Shown: positions 8,795 to 17,111, counted from the first letter of the stretch. The stretch: 64,000 bases of DNA from CAIMUS01 sp046347625 (GCA_046347625.1 JAXMFU010000003.1:1213902-1277901); one strand, 5' to 3'. Notes: a model not told the origin generated them from the letters alone. Program-made: numbers and translations.

Positions 8795-9214
8795 CTACTT
8801 CAGGGGTTTTTTGGGAATATACGGTGCGGCCGGGTTGACGATCAACCGCTGTTGCCGGGAGTCTATTTGCACGTCCAGGTCTTCCATAGGGATGGAACCC
8901 AGTAGAATTTCAGTATCGCCCGGCAATACCATGGCATCCGCCGTCGCCCGACGGTTTTCGAACCGAATCTCGACAGGTCCGACCACATCCAGAAGTTTCT
9001 TTGTTCCATCCGCTAACTCGGCAATCTGCTCATCCAATTTCCGCAAGTCCAACTGCAAACGGATGTTTTCATTAATCGTCAGCATATAGGCACTGCTGTC
9101 CACCAGCGTCTTAACACGTATTCGTCTGATCTGATTTTTCTCGAGATAACCGGCTCTCCACAGCGCCATATCATCGCTACGGATTAACTCGATCTCTGCA
9201 TAAACCAATCCCAT
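8795..9214 (-). CDS. Retropepsin-like (clan AA) aspartic protease family protein
   Basis: This 139-residue protein has the layout of small bacterial clan AA aspartyl proteases: an N-terminal strand MGLVYAEIEL, the active-site strand KTLVDSSAYMLTI, a long helical-hairpin segment, and a C-terminal strand pair with AMVLPGDTEILLGSIPMEDL and a final NPAAPYIP. The family motif is normally D-[ST]-G-A; here it reads D-S-S-A, with the glycine replaced by serine. Such genes are common in accessory regions of cyanobacteria and gammaproteobacteria, often beside toxin-antitoxin genes. The role is unknown and peptidase activity is uncertain. Confidence 0.7.
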   Translation of the reverse strand: MGLVYAEIELIRSDDMALWRAGYLEKNQIRRIRVKTLVDSSAYMLTINENIRLQLDLRKLDEQIAELADGTKKLLDVVGPVEIRFENRRATADAMVLPGDTEILLGSIPMEDLDVQIDSRQQRLIVNPAAPYIPKKPLK

Positions 9215-9227
9215 GATAAAGCTCCAA

Positions 9228-9348
9228 TAGACATTATCGGAAACTAAAACGAATTAATTAGATTTCACCAAAAGTTATGCTAGGTTGTTGAAAAAATTGG
9301 TTTATTCAATTTTTTATTAAATTCCGCCATTGTTTCCGATAATGTCTA
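9228..9348. mobile_element. 121-bp MITE with 17-bp terminal inverted repeats and TA ends
   Basis: TAGACATTATCGGAAAC at 9228-9244 is perfectly inverted at 9332-9348. TA at each outer edge suggests a TA target duplication, as made by IS630/mariner-type or some IS5-type transposases. The interior is AT-rich with no open frame. The left end lies just inside the 5' side of the retropepsin-like gene. Confidence 0.75.
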
Positions 9349-9538
9349 ATGACTACATCGTTGCAGCCATTATAGTGCTGCAGCGGTTTGGCAGCGATAG
9401 ATATAGAGTTGAACAGATGGTGTAAAGTGGAATAGGCCGTCAGGCCGTATTCCGCCGAATGCGTTTGCCTTACCCGGCAGGCGACGCATTATGCTATGTC
9501 AATGCGTCGTCCTATACGGGCTGGAGTGACCGGTTGGG
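9349..9538. repeat. Intergenic region with palindromic repeat debris
   Basis: No gene is visible. The stretch near 9440-9520 (GGCCGTCAGGCCGTATTCCGCC and GGCGACGCATTATGC) resembles dispersed transposon-end palindromes. Base composition then drops sharply into the AT-rich HEPN-like gene. Confidence 0.35.
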
Positions 9539-10081
9539 TTAGGTGATGCTGCGCATTGTTCTAATCTTATTAGCACAATGCGCTCCAGCTAAATTTATAA
9601 TATTTCCAAATGTTGGAAAACTCATTGCAAATTCAATTTTATCTTTTCCATTGTTTTCATCAGAAAATACATACCATACATCGCCGTCCTCTTGGATTTT
9701 TCCGGGTTTGCTTCTCACTTCGACTTTGAAGCGGCAGTGGGCTATTGAATTTCTTAATCTTCTCTGTAAATATTTCCATTTATCTTGATCTTGCTTTGTA
9801 TAGAAATTTTTATCTTCTATATTTTGAATTTTTATATCGTTGAGGAAACGGGATGGAAAAAAGTCATCTAAGCATCTTAATTCATAACCAAACACAAAAT
9901 AGGAGTATGCAATGGACATCAAAATACCTGGGTTTATCAATGACCCAAAACGTTTTTTCTCTGTTTCCGCGAAAAAGTCTCGCATCGAGATAGTATCTGC
10001 CTGCCGCTCTTGAGCGATGTGAAGGAAATGAGAAGCATCATTTACACCCATTAAAAGTAAATAATTATCTATGGTCTTCAT
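9539..10081 (-). CDS. HEPN-like domain protein
   Basis: A 180-residue all-helical protein of clearly lower GC than its surroundings. It carries an R-x4-H motif (RRLRNSIAHCRF, near 105-116) in the setting typical of HEPN ribonuclease domains; the pEK499_p136-like HEPN group is the nearest I can suggest. HEPN proteins are frequent RNases in toxin-antitoxin and phage-defence systems. No partner antitoxin is visible next door, since IS982 lies upstream. Composition and position suggest transfer. Family assignment rests on one motif, so it is tentative. Confidence 0.5.
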   Translation of the reverse strand: MKTIDNYLLLMGVNDASHFLHIAQERQADTISMRDFFAETEKKRFGSLINPGILMSIAYSYFVFGYELRCLDDFFPSRFLNDIKIQNIEDKNFYTKQDQDKWKYLQRRLRNSIAHCRFKVEVRSKPGKIQEDGDVWYVFSDENNGKDKIEFAMSFPTFGNIINLAGAHCANKIRTMRSIT

Positions 10082-10226
10082 TTCTATCTCCTAATCAGGT
10101 ATTTTAGCTTCTTGCATAACTTCCCTACGGTTAAGTTATACAGAATTTATTAATGGAAAAAATCAGCATTTGATAGGATGCGCACTGCGCACCATTGAGC
10201 TAGCGCACAGCTAGCACGATATTTAA

Positions 10227-11236
10227 ACCTGATGTGCAACTTTACCAAGTAGATCTTGAAGCGGCACAACTATCGCCGTAAGTTGAGAGAATCTCTAGCC
10301 TCCCAACCCAGAGGACGATAGCCATGCCAATAGATGAGTTTATCATTACCGTGTTTTGTTGGGTGGAGCTAGGGCTCGAAAAAGTGACCGCTGGCGTGAA
10401 GCTCCGTACCCGCGGTTTTGCTCCCCGCTTACGGGACAGCGAAGTGATCACGATGGAGATTGTGGGTGAATTTCTGGGTTATGAGGGCGATGAAGCCATT
10501 TGGGAATACTTCAAGCAGCACTGGGCGGCTTGGTTTCCTGGCTTGGGGGATCGAAGTACCTTTGTGCGCCAAGCCGCCAATCTCTGGCGAGTGAAGCAGC
10601 TGTTACATCAGCAGTTGGTGACGGAACTGGGGGCAGATACGGCAGACTGCCATATTATCGACGGGTTCCCGCTTAAGGTGTGCCACGTGGTGCGCGCCCC
10701 GCGCAGCCAGAACCTGAAAGGTGAAGCTGACTACGGCTACTGCGCGGCCAAGGATGAGCACTACTACGGGTTGAAAGCGAACGTACTGATTGATCCGCGG
10801 GGTGTGGTGGTCGGGATCACGATCACGGCGGCCCATGTGGATGAGCGCGATTCTGCCTATGAGGTCTTGCAGGCGATTATCGGGGTGCTCCTGGGTGACA
10901 AAGGATATATCCGCCCTCAATTCAAAGCGGATTGTGAAGCCGTGGGGATCGACCTGCAAACCCCCGTGCGGAAGAACATGATCGAGTCGCGGCCGCGCTG
11001 GTGGTTAAAGCTCTTACGGCGGGTCCGCAAGCGGGTTGAAACCGTGATTAGCCAACTGGAACAACGTTTTGGGTTGGCGAAAACGCGGGCACGCGATGCC
11101 TGGCATCTGACCAACCAAGTGACCCGCAAGCTCTTGGCGCATACGATTGGCATCTGGCTCAACATCCAACAGGGTCGCGAGCCGTTACAGTTAGACGGTG
11201 TAGTCACTGCTTAACCTGAAAAGTTGCACATCACGT
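10227..11236. mobile_element. Complete IS982-family insertion sequence
   Basis: A 1010-bp element with 17-bp terminal inverted repeats: ACCTGATGTGCAACTTT at 10227 against ACGTGATGTGCAACTTT read from 11236, one mismatch. It is flanked by a 7-bp target duplication, TATTTAA, at 10220-10226 and 11237-11243. The intact transposase and intact duplication indicate recent insertion. Confidence 0.92.
10324..11214 (+). CDS. IS982-family transposase
   Basis: A 296-residue DDE transposase. The N-terminal helical region (MPIDEFIITVFCWVE) and the core match IS982: first Asp in DCHIIDGFPL, second in LLGDKGYI, and the glutamate in the C-terminal helix with ETVISQLEQRFGL. It fills nearly all of the element at 10227-11236 and has no frameshift or stop, so it may be active. 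Confidence 0.92.
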   Translation: MPIDEFIITVFCWVELGLEKVTAGVKLRTRGFAPRLRDSEVITMEIVGEFLGYEGDEAIWEYFKQHWAAWFPGLGDRSTFVRQAANLWRVKQLLHQQLVTELGADTADCHIIDGFPLKVCHVVRAPRSQNLKGEADYGYCAAKDEHYYGLKANVLIDPRGVVVGITITAAHVDERDSAYEVLQAIIGVLLGDKGYIRPQFKADCEAVGIDLQTPVRKNMIESRPRWWLKLLRRVRKRVETVISQLEQRFGLAKTRARDAWHLTNQVTRKLLAHTIGIWLNIQQGREPLQLDGVVTA

Positions 11237-11394
11237 TATTTAAATATTTTACCACACACCAAAGGTAGAGGCATCCTATGTAACGGAAGATACACTGGAG
11301 CCCGCGTAGCGCACAATAGCACCAGCATATTGCACCGCATGATTTCAAATTAATTTGATATGATGCCTATACCGTTATTCAGAGGAGTGCTGTC
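11237..11394. other. AT-rich spacer upstream of the first Uma2 gene
   Basis: No gene. It holds the IS982 right target duplication and, near 11379, AGAGGAGTGC, which is the ribosome-binding site of the following gene. Composition matches the AT-rich island that also contains the HEPN-like gene. Confidence 0.4.
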
Positions 11395-12123
11395 ATGGCG
11401 ACCGTAATGCCGGACGGGAACATCCGTTCTACTCTGCCGACCATGTACGATCTGCCCAGCGAGGAGCCGGAGGAACCAGGTTTGCCGGACGAATTCCATC
11501 TCTACCAACCCCAGCTTCTGCGGGAGACTTTTCAGCCCAGCACGTATCCGCCGGAGCGGGTCTTTGTCGGCAGCGACCTGAACCTCTATTACAATCTTGA
11601 CCATACCAGTTGGTACAAGCGCCCCGACTGGTTCGCCGCCTTGGGAGTTTCCCGTCTCTACGCCGGCCATGAACTGCGCCTGAGTTATGTCGTCTGGCAG
11701 GAAGCCGCCTCGCCCTATCTGGTGGTGGAACTGCTGTCACCGGGCAAGGAGCAGGAGGACTTAGGGAAAACGGTGCATGCGGCCGGAGAACCGCCGACCA
11801 AATGGATGGTGTACGAACAGATTTTGAGGGTGCCGTATTACGTAGTCTTCAACCGCTATAACGATGAACTGCATTACTTCCAGTTACTGAATGGCCGTTA
11901 CCGGCAGTTGATCCCCCCGGAACAGCGCCTGTGGCTACCGGAAGCCGGCCTGGGGTTAGGACTCTGGCAAGGCGTTTACCAGGGGGTGGAGCGACACTGG
12001 TTACGCTTCTACGAGGCGGCGGGCCAGTGGATTCCGACCCCGCTGGAGCGGGAACACCAGCGTGCCGAACGCCTGGCAGCGCGACTCAGGATGCTGGGAA
12101 TCGAGCCGGATCAGCTACTGTAG
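11395..12123 (+). CDS. Uma2 family endonuclease-fold protein (DUF820), first copy
   Basis: A 242-residue protein of the Uma2/DUF820 family, which has a PD-(D/E)XK nuclease-like core. The acidic residues lie in KRPDWFAALGV and YLVVELLSPGKE, followed by the KWMVYEQILRVPYYVVF strand-helix unit typical of the family. The function of chromosomal Uma2 genes is unknown; they are abundant in cyanobacteria and some environmental gammaproteobacteria. The C-terminus is a short basic helix (REHQRAERLAARLRMLG). A strong AGAGGAG site precedes the ATG. A second Uma2 gene follows after about 160 bp on the same strand. Confidence 0.85.
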   Translation: MATVMPDGNIRSTLPTMYDLPSEEPEEPGLPDEFHLYQPQLLRETFQPSTYPPERVFVGSDLNLYYNLDHTSWYKRPDWFAALGVSRLYAGHELRLSYVVWQEAASPYLVVELLSPGKEQEDLGKTVHAAGEPPTKWMVYEQILRVPYYVVFNRYNDELHYFQLLNGRYRQLIPPEQRLWLPEAGLGLGLWQGVYQGVERHWLRFYEAAGQWIPTPLEREHQRAERLAARLRMLGIEPDQLL

Positions 12124-12286
12124 CCGGTATGGAGCGGAGCTTGCGGAGCGCAATCCGGGTTGCCCCTGATCACTTCTTTGCCAGTGATTTCCTTCGCGAG
12201 AACGAAAAAGCCGTGCGTAATGCATATCTGTATAATCCTACCTATGCGTAAACGTATTAGCGACACACTGCGAGGTAGTTAACAGT

Positions 12287-13096
12287 ATGGCAGCAGCGGT
12301 TTTGAGCGAGACGCTGGCGCCCGAGGTGGCTTTACCACCCACTCAGGATGAGTTGCCCTGCGACGATGGTATGCCGATGGAAACTTCCCGCCACAAGCAG
12401 CAAATGGATCTCTTGATCTATTCTCTCCGGCCCTGGTTGAGATGCCATCCTGAAGGGGGCTACGTTGCCGGCAATATGTTTCTGTACTTCAGCCTGGCGC
12501 AAGTGCGAAATCAGGATTTTCGCGGTCCTGATGTGTTCGTGGTCTTGGGCGTTTCCTCTGGAGAACGCAAAAGCTGGGTCGTCTGGGAGGAAGGCAAAGG
12601 TCCCGATATTGTGATCGAACTGCTATCCGATAAGACCGCCGCTGTCGACAAAGGCGAGAAGAAGCGGATTTATCAGGATCAAGTCAGGGTGGCCGAGTAT
12701 TACTGGTTCGACCCGTTCGAGCCGACTGATTGCATGGGGTTCAGTCTGCGTAACGGCACGTACGAGCCGATCCTGCCCGATGAACAGGGTCGTTTGATCA
12801 GCCGGCGCCTGGGGCTGGCCTTGGTGCGGTGGCACGGGGTCTACGAGGATATCGAGGCGACTTGGTTGCGCTGGGCCACATTGGCAGGCGAACTTTTACC
12901 TACCGGTGAGGAGATCGCAGCAATTGAGCGGCAACGGGCCGAGGCCGAACGACAACGGGCCGAGGCCGAACGACAACGGGCCGAGGCCGAACGGCAGCGG
13001 GCCGAGGTAGAAGCCCAACGCGCTGCGGCGGCGGAAGCGGAAGTCGCGCGCTTGCAGGCATTATTAGCCCAGGTTGCCGTGAAAATCCTCCCGTAG
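12287..13096 (+). CDS. Uma2 family endonuclease-fold protein, second copy, with repeat coiled-coil tail
   Basis: A 269-residue Uma2/DUF820 protein with acidic positions in RGPDVFVVLGV and DIVIELLSDKTA and the motif RIYQDQVRVAEYYWFDP. The C-terminal 60 residues are a charged coiled coil built on a 7-residue unit (RQRAEAE) repeated about four times, encoded by an almost exact 21-bp tandem repeat at roughly 12930-13010. The unit number could vary by slippage. The last codons and stop (VAVKILP) lie inside a 151-bp dispersed repeat that also occurs at 8605-8755. Confidence 0.85.
   Translation: MAAAVLSETLAPEVALPPTQDELPCDDGMPMETSRHKQQMDLLIYSLRPWLRCHPEGGYVAGNMFLYFSLAQVRNQDFRGPDVFVVLGVSSGERKSWVVWEEGKGPDIVIELLSDKTAAVDKGEKKRIYQDQVRVAEYYWFDPFEPTDCMGFSLRNGTYEPILPDEQGRLISRRLGLALVRWHGVYEDIEATWLRWATLAGELLPTGEEIAAIERQRAEAERQRAEAERQRAEAERQRAEVEAQRAAAAEAEVARLQALLAQVAVKILP
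12927..13012. repeat. 21-bp in-frame tandem repeat
   Basis: About four copies of a 21-bp unit (CAACGGGCCGAGGCCGAACG with one base more) inside the Uma2 coiled-coil region. The copies are near-identical and in frame, so copy-number change would lengthen or shorten the helix by one heptad. Confidence 0.8.
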
Positions 13097-13221
13097 GTCG
13101 GGTTAGACGCGCCCACCACCCAGGTAGCCGCTCGCCGCGAGATATCAGGCGCGTCGTAACCCGACAGGGAGCCGAGTGTCATCGCCGGGGGTGCATTTGC
13201 CTAAAAAGCATGACCGTTGGC
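13071..13221. repeat. 151-bp dispersed repeat, copy 2
   Basis: Matches 8605-8755 with few differences. It starts within the Uma2 gene, eight codons before its stop, and extends 125 bp downstream. No terminal inverted repeat is obvious; an internal palindrome could form a hairpin after the gene. Confidence 0.8.
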
Positions 13222-13260
13222 GGTAGCCCGAAACCTGAAGAACCTTAATTCTCGCTTGAA

Positions 13261-13800
13261 TTAGCGCCGCCGCAGCGCTACCGGCAATTCCTTCAGCCAA
13301 CCGACCTCCAGCACGCCCCACAGGCCGATCAGAATCGCCTCCGCGGCGTCATGGCGCAGGGAGGTAGGACGCGGCGCGTCCGACCAGTCGATCACGATTC
13401 GCGCCAGCGCTTCCGCTTTCTCTTTCAGCCGCGTCCGCTCATAGCGTTCCCGCGGCAGCAATAACCGTTGCCGCCAGACCTGGGCATCGATACGCAGCAG
13501 TTCCAGCGCCTGTCGCTCCGCTTCCCGTTCCCAGATATCGGCCAGCGCGCCGCCGCCTTCCAGCACCAGATAGACCGGGTTGGGAATGGCCGCCAGCACC
13601 CGCGGTGCTCCCCGGCGCAGTCGCTCCGCTTTGCCGAAATTGGTCGAGCGATACCAGCGTAACTTGCCTTCCCTGCCGTACAAAGCCAGACCCGTCCGCA
13701 GTCCCAGATCGACCGCCAGCAGTGCCTCGCTGTCTTCAGGCAGGCATGCACCGCGCAGAGTACCGGCGGGCGAATATCCCAGACTTAACCCGGCGGCCAC
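13261..13800 (-). CDS. RuvC-like (RNase H fold) hypothetical protein
   Basis: A 179-residue protein with an RNase H/RuvC-like acidic set: LLAVDLGLRTGLALYG (Asp after the first strand), YLVLEGGGAL (Glu on strand 4) and LRHDAAEAILIGLWG (Asp in the last helix). This is the arrangement of RuvC resolvases and related nucleases, but it is not close to RuvC itself. The first ~27 residues overlap the 3' end of the hinT gene and may not be translated; a later start is possible. It follows hinT on the same strand. Biochemical role unknown. Confidence 0.65.
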   Translation of the reverse strand: MAAGLSLGYSPAGTLRGACLPEDSEALLAVDLGLRTGLALYGREGKLRWYRSTNFGKAERLRRGAPRVLAAIPNPVYLVLEGGGALADIWEREAERQALELLRIDAQVWRQRLLLPRERYERTRLKEKAEALARIVIDWSDAPRPTSLRHDAAEAILIGLWGVLEVGWLKELPVALRRR

Positions 13801-14129
13801 CCCAGATTCCGCCCGGCCAGCAGATGCATGTGGACGTGGAAGATGTACTGGCCGGCATCGCGGTTACAGTTGATCAGGGTACGATAGCCGCTTTCCGCCA
13901 CGCCGAGATCCCGTGCCACTTGTCGGGCGGCAAGATGCATCCGACCGATCAGTTCCGCATCGGCGGGAGTCAGCTCGTTCAGGGTGGCAATATGGCGCTT
14001 GGGAATAATAATGATATGGATCGGTGCTTCGGGTTGAATATCGCGGAACGCCAGTACCTGGTCGTCGTCGTACACTATCGCGGCGGGTTTCTCGCCGGCG
14101 ACAATCTTGCAGAACACGCAGTCGATCAT
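13785..14129 (-). CDS. hinT: HIT family nucleotide-binding protein
   Basis: A 114-residue histidine-triad protein. The N-terminal CVFCKIVAGEKPA and the active-site HVHMHLLAGR (H-phi-H-phi-H) place it in the HinT branch, which hydrolyses purine nucleoside phosphoramidates. Length is standard. It lies 20 bp after recR on the same strand. The dnaX-ybaB-recR part of this block is a classical order; hinT at its end is less usual. Confidence 0.9.
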   Translation of the reverse strand: MIDCVFCKIVAGEKPAAIVYDDDQVLAFRDIQPEAPIHIIIIPKRHIATLNELTPADAELIGRMHLAARQVARDLGVAESGYRTLINCNRDAGQYIFHVHMHLLAGRNLGWPPG

Positions 14130-14148
14130 GAGAATTTTTTAGCAGGGT

Positions 14149-14745
14149 TTACAATTCCCGCCGCCCGGCGAAGGCATGAGACAGGGTGCCACCGTCGATA
14201 TATTCCAGTTCCCCGCCCAGGGGAACGCCATGGGCGATACGGGTGGCACGGATACCATGCTCACGGGCAAGCTCGGCAATATAATGCGCGGTCGCACCCC
14301 CTTCCACGGTCGGGTTGGTGGCCAGAATCACTTCCTTGGCCGCCCCCTCCTGCAGGCGGGCTTCCAACTGGTCCAGTCCGATCTGGGCCGGCCCGATCCC
14401 ATCCAGCGGCGATAAATGCCCCATCAGGACGAAATAGAGGCCCCGGAAGCCGGTCGATTGCTCCACCGCCAGTACATCCGCCGGTGTTTCCACCACACAA
14501 AGCAGAGAAGGGTCGCGAGTGGGGTTGGCGCACAGGGCGCAGAGTTCGGTTTCACTCAAGTTACGGCAGCGGCGGCAATGGCCGATCGTAGCCAGCGCTT
14601 CCTGCAAGGTCTCGGCCAAGTGGCGGGCGCCGTCCCGATTCCGCTCCAGCAGGTGCAGCGCCATTCGCTGGGCGGATTTCGGCCCTACGCCGGGCAGACA
14701 GCGCAGGGCTTCCAGCAGTCGATTGAACAGAGGGGAAGGCTTCAT
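14149..14745 (-). CDS. recR: Recombination mediator RecR
   Basis: A 198-residue RecR. It has the N-terminal helix-hairpin-helix (LPGVGPKSAQRMALHLL), the C4 zinc finger (CRRCRNLSETELCALC) and a Toprim domain starting LLCVVETPADVLAVE, with the Walker-like THYIAELA segment near the end. It works with RecO and RecF in loading RecA at gaps. Its start overlaps the ybaB stop by one base, so the genes are coupled. Confidence 0.95.
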   Translation of the reverse strand: MKPSPLFNRLLEALRCLPGVGPKSAQRMALHLLERNRDGARHLAETLQEALATIGHCRRCRNLSETELCALCANPTRDPSLLCVVETPADVLAVEQSTGFRGLYFVLMGHLSPLDGIGPAQIGLDQLEARLQEGAAKEVILATNPTVEGGATAHYIAELAREHGIRATRIAHGVPLGGELEYIDGGTLSHAFAGRREL

Positions 14746-15074
14746 CAGAACGGCAGTTTGAAATCTCCACCCAGCGGTAAGCCCATGCCGCCCGCCATTC
14801 CGGCGATCTTGTCCTGGGTGACTTGTTCGACTTTGCGGACGGCATCGTTAATGGCCGCTGCCACCAAATCTTCCAGCATATCCTTATCGTCCGTCAGCAG
14901 GCTGTCGTCGATGCTGACCCGGCGTGCTTCATGGCGGCCGGTCAGCGTAATCTTGACCAGACCGCCGCCGGATTCGCCGGTGATCTCCAGCCGCGCGATT
15001 TCCTGTTGCGCCTTTTGCAGGTTTTCCTGCATCTTCTGCGCCTGTTTCATTAAATTACTTAAATTGCCTTTCAT
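14745..15074 (-). CDS. ybaB: YbaB/EbfC nucleoid-associated protein
   Basis: A 109-residue protein starting MKGNLSNLMKQAQKMQENLQ, the hallmark long helix of YbaB/EbfC, followed by the three-stranded sheet (GLVKITLTGRHEARRVSID). The family forms dimers that bind DNA non-specifically. It sits between dnaX and recR on one strand, the standard bacterial order. Confidence 0.95.
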   Translation of the reverse strand: MKGNLSNLMKQAQKMQENLQKAQQEIARLEITGESGGGLVKITLTGRHEARRVSIDDSLLTDDKDMLEDLVAAAINDAVRKVEQVTQDKIAGMAGGMGLPLGGDFKLPF

Positions 15075-15140
15075 CTCAATATCCTCTCAATATCCTCTCG
15101 ATTGGGCTGGAGTCCGGCTCCGGCTGAGTCGGAATAGGGA

Positions 15141-16721
15141 TTAATCAAGCGGGGTGATGGAATCCGGTTGAATCTGCCCATTAAAGGTATCACACAGAGA
15201 ACGTACATTGGAGTCCTGCCGGATCGCCTCCGCCGCCGCTTGTCGACGCCCGGCCTGCTGTTCGGCGTGCTCACGGGCCGGGGTGCTGATTCCAGCTTCG
15301 GCGGTTTGAATCTGCAATTGTAATTGCGGTTCCTTGTAATAGCGCTGCAGCGCCGCGCAGAGACGGTCCACAAAAGTCTTGGTGCGCAGGTGTGCGCATT
15401 CGGGTGCCAGGTGCAGGCGTAGAATATGCGCGTCCCGACCCTGCAGGGTGCAGTTCAACGCTAATTCTTTGACCGCGCCAATCAGATTCAGATCGGCGAC
15501 AATGGTGCTCCATTCCGTCGCCGGAACCGCCGCTACCGTCGTCGTCCGGGCCGCCGCCGGGGCCGGTGCAGTCACCGCAAGCGGGACGGTCCTGGGAACC
15601 ACCTCGGCAGGTACCGCTGTCGTCTCCTTGAGCGCCGGACGGAAACACAGCATCCGCAGCAGAATCATCTCGAAACCGCCGCGTGGTTCCGGCGACAGGG
15701 GTAGATCCCGCCGACCGAGCAGCGCGATCTGGTAAAACAATTGTAGCGTTTCCGGAGACAGTGCTCCGGCCAGCTTACGCAAGCTGTCGGGATCGATCAG
15801 GCTGTCATCTTCCAGCACGGCGGGTACCACCTGGGCCAGGGCCAGCCGTTGCAACAGCGAGATCAATTCCGCCAGCACAGCGCTGTAATCGGGTGCGGTC
15901 TGGTCCAACCCCTCGAGCGCTCGCAGTACACCCTCCGGCTCGCCGGCGGCCAGGGCTGCCAACAGATGCAGGACATGACGCTGATCGATGCTGCCCAGCA
16001 TGGCGCTGACATCCTGCACGCCGACCCGGCCACCGCCGAAGGCGATGGCTTGATCCAGCAGGCTCAGGGCATCGCGCAGACTGCCGTCACCGGCCCGAGC
16101 CAGCAATGCCAGGGCCGGTGCTTCCCGCTCGATCCCCTCCTGCTCCAGGATCGCTTCCAACCGTTCGGCGATCAGCGAGGTCGGCAGACGCTTGAGATTG
16201 AATTGCAGACAGCGGGACAAGACGGTAACCGGCAGGCGCTGCGGGTCGGTGGTGGCCAGCAGGAATTTAACGTGGGGCGGCGGTTCCTCCAGGGTCTTGA
16301 GGAGGGCGTTGAAGCTATGGGTGGAGAGCATATGCACCTCGTCGATGAGGTACACCTTATAGCGACCGTGAGTGGGGGCGTACTGTACATTTTCCAGCAG
16401 CTCGCGGGTATCCTCCACCTTGGTACGGGAGGCCGCGTCCACTTCGATCAGATCGACAAAGCGACCGCTGTCGATTTCCCGGCAGGCCGGGCAGACTCCG
16501 CAGGGATTGGCGGTAACTCCGGTCTCACAGTTCAGAGACTTGGCAAGAATCCGGGCGATCGTGGTCTTGCCGACGCCGCGGGTGCCGGTGAACAGAAAGG
16601 CATGATGCAGCCGGTTGTTCTCCAAGGCGTTCACCAGCGCCCGCACCACATGATCCTGTCCCACCAGTTCCTGAAACCGGCGGGGGCGCCATTTACGCGC
16701 AAGCACCTGGTAGCTCATCAC
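15141..16721 (-). CDS. dnaX: DNA polymerase III subunits gamma and tau
   Basis: A 526-residue DnaX clamp-loader ATPase. It shows MSYQVLARKWRPRRF, Walker A GTRGVGKTT, a C4 zinc module (CETGVTANPCGVCPAC), the DEVHMLS box and the sensor-1 SRC (VLSRCLQFNLKRL). A Pro/Ala/Thr-rich linker near 375-400 leads to a tau-like C-terminal domain. At 526 residues it is shorter than E. coli tau (643). No A-rich slippery heptamer was obvious, so programmed frameshifting is unproven. Upstream lie ffs and tRNA-Ser; downstream ybaB-recR. Confidence 0.95.
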   Translation of the reverse strand: MMSYQVLARKWRPRRFQELVGQDHVVRALVNALENNRLHHAFLFTGTRGVGKTTIARILAKSLNCETGVTANPCGVCPACREIDSGRFVDLIEVDAASRTKVEDTRELLENVQYAPTHGRYKVYLIDEVHMLSTHSFNALLKTLEEPPPHVKFLLATTDPQRLPVTVLSRCLQFNLKRLPTSLIAERLEAILEQEGIEREAPALALLARAGDGSLRDALSLLDQAIAFGGGRVGVQDVSAMLGSIDQRHVLHLLAALAAGEPEGVLRALEGLDQTAPDYSAVLAELISLLQRLALAQVVPAVLEDDSLIDPDSLRKLAGALSPETLQLFYQIALLGRRDLPLSPEPRGGFEMILLRMLCFRPALKETTAVPAEVVPRTVPLAVTAPAPAAARTTTVAAVPATEWSTIVADLNLIGAVKELALNCTLQGRDAHILRLHLAPECAHLRTKTFVDRLCAALQRYYKEPQLQLQIQTAEAGISTPAREHAEQQAGRRQAAAEAIRQDSNVRSLCDTFNGQIQPDSITPLD

Positions 16722-16787
16722 TTGCCCTGGAATTGCTGAGGGAGTTTCTGACTATACCTGAATACGGCGGGCGGGGCGATAGCGGGC

Positions 16788-16899
16788 GGCGACCCATACC
16801 AGCCACACCCCGGCGCCCGATTCCACTGCTGCCGCTGCTCCCTTCCGGGCCTGACGGGGTTCACAGCTTCTCGTCGCGAGGGGACCGATACGGGTCACC
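16788..16899 (-). ncRNA. ffs: Signal recognition particle 4.5S RNA
   Basis: On the minus strand the DNA reads GTCAGGCCCGGAAGGGAGCAG, the universally conserved SRP RNA apical domain. The ends pair: GGTGACCCGTA at the 5' side with TATGGGTCGCC at the 3' side, giving a ~112-nt small-type RNA as in E. coli (114 nt). It lies between tRNA-Ser(GGA) and dnaX on the same strand, as in many gammaproteobacteria. Ends are estimated from the pairing. Confidence 0.93.
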
Positions 16900-16955
16900 A
16901 TCGTTTGAATACCCGCCAAAATATGGCGGAGCAAGCGTTGGCATTGGGGATAGGG

Positions 16956-17046
16956 TGGCGGAGAGGGAGGGATTCGAACCCTCGATACGGTATTAGCGTA
17001 TACACACTTTCCAGGCGTGCTCCTTAAGCCACTCGGACACCTCTCC
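16956..17046 (-). tRNA. tRNA-Ser (anticodon GGA)
   Basis: The minus strand folds as a class II tRNA: acceptor GGAGAGG pairing with CCTCTCC, D-arm GTCCGAGTGGCTTAAGGAG, anticodon loop CTGGAAA giving GGA, a long variable arm (TGTATACGCTAATACCGTATC) and T-arm GAGGGTTCGAATCCCTC. Discriminator G and CCA are encoded. It closely resembles E. coli serW/serX. Confidence 0.97.
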
Positions 17047-17111
17047 GTAAAGCGCTAGGAAATATAACTTACGCAGGGTATTGTTGCAATGGTCGACTGG
17101 CGCCGGCTTAA

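Noticed and set aside
12927..13012. Tandem 21-bp repeat as a minisatellite or CRISPR.
   Set aside because: It is in frame inside the Uma2 coiled-coil coding region with no spacers.
13605..14591. Long plus-strand open frame of 328 codons.
   Set aside because: It lies antisense to the RuvC-like gene, hinT and recR and shows no domain; GC-rich codon bias opens such frames.
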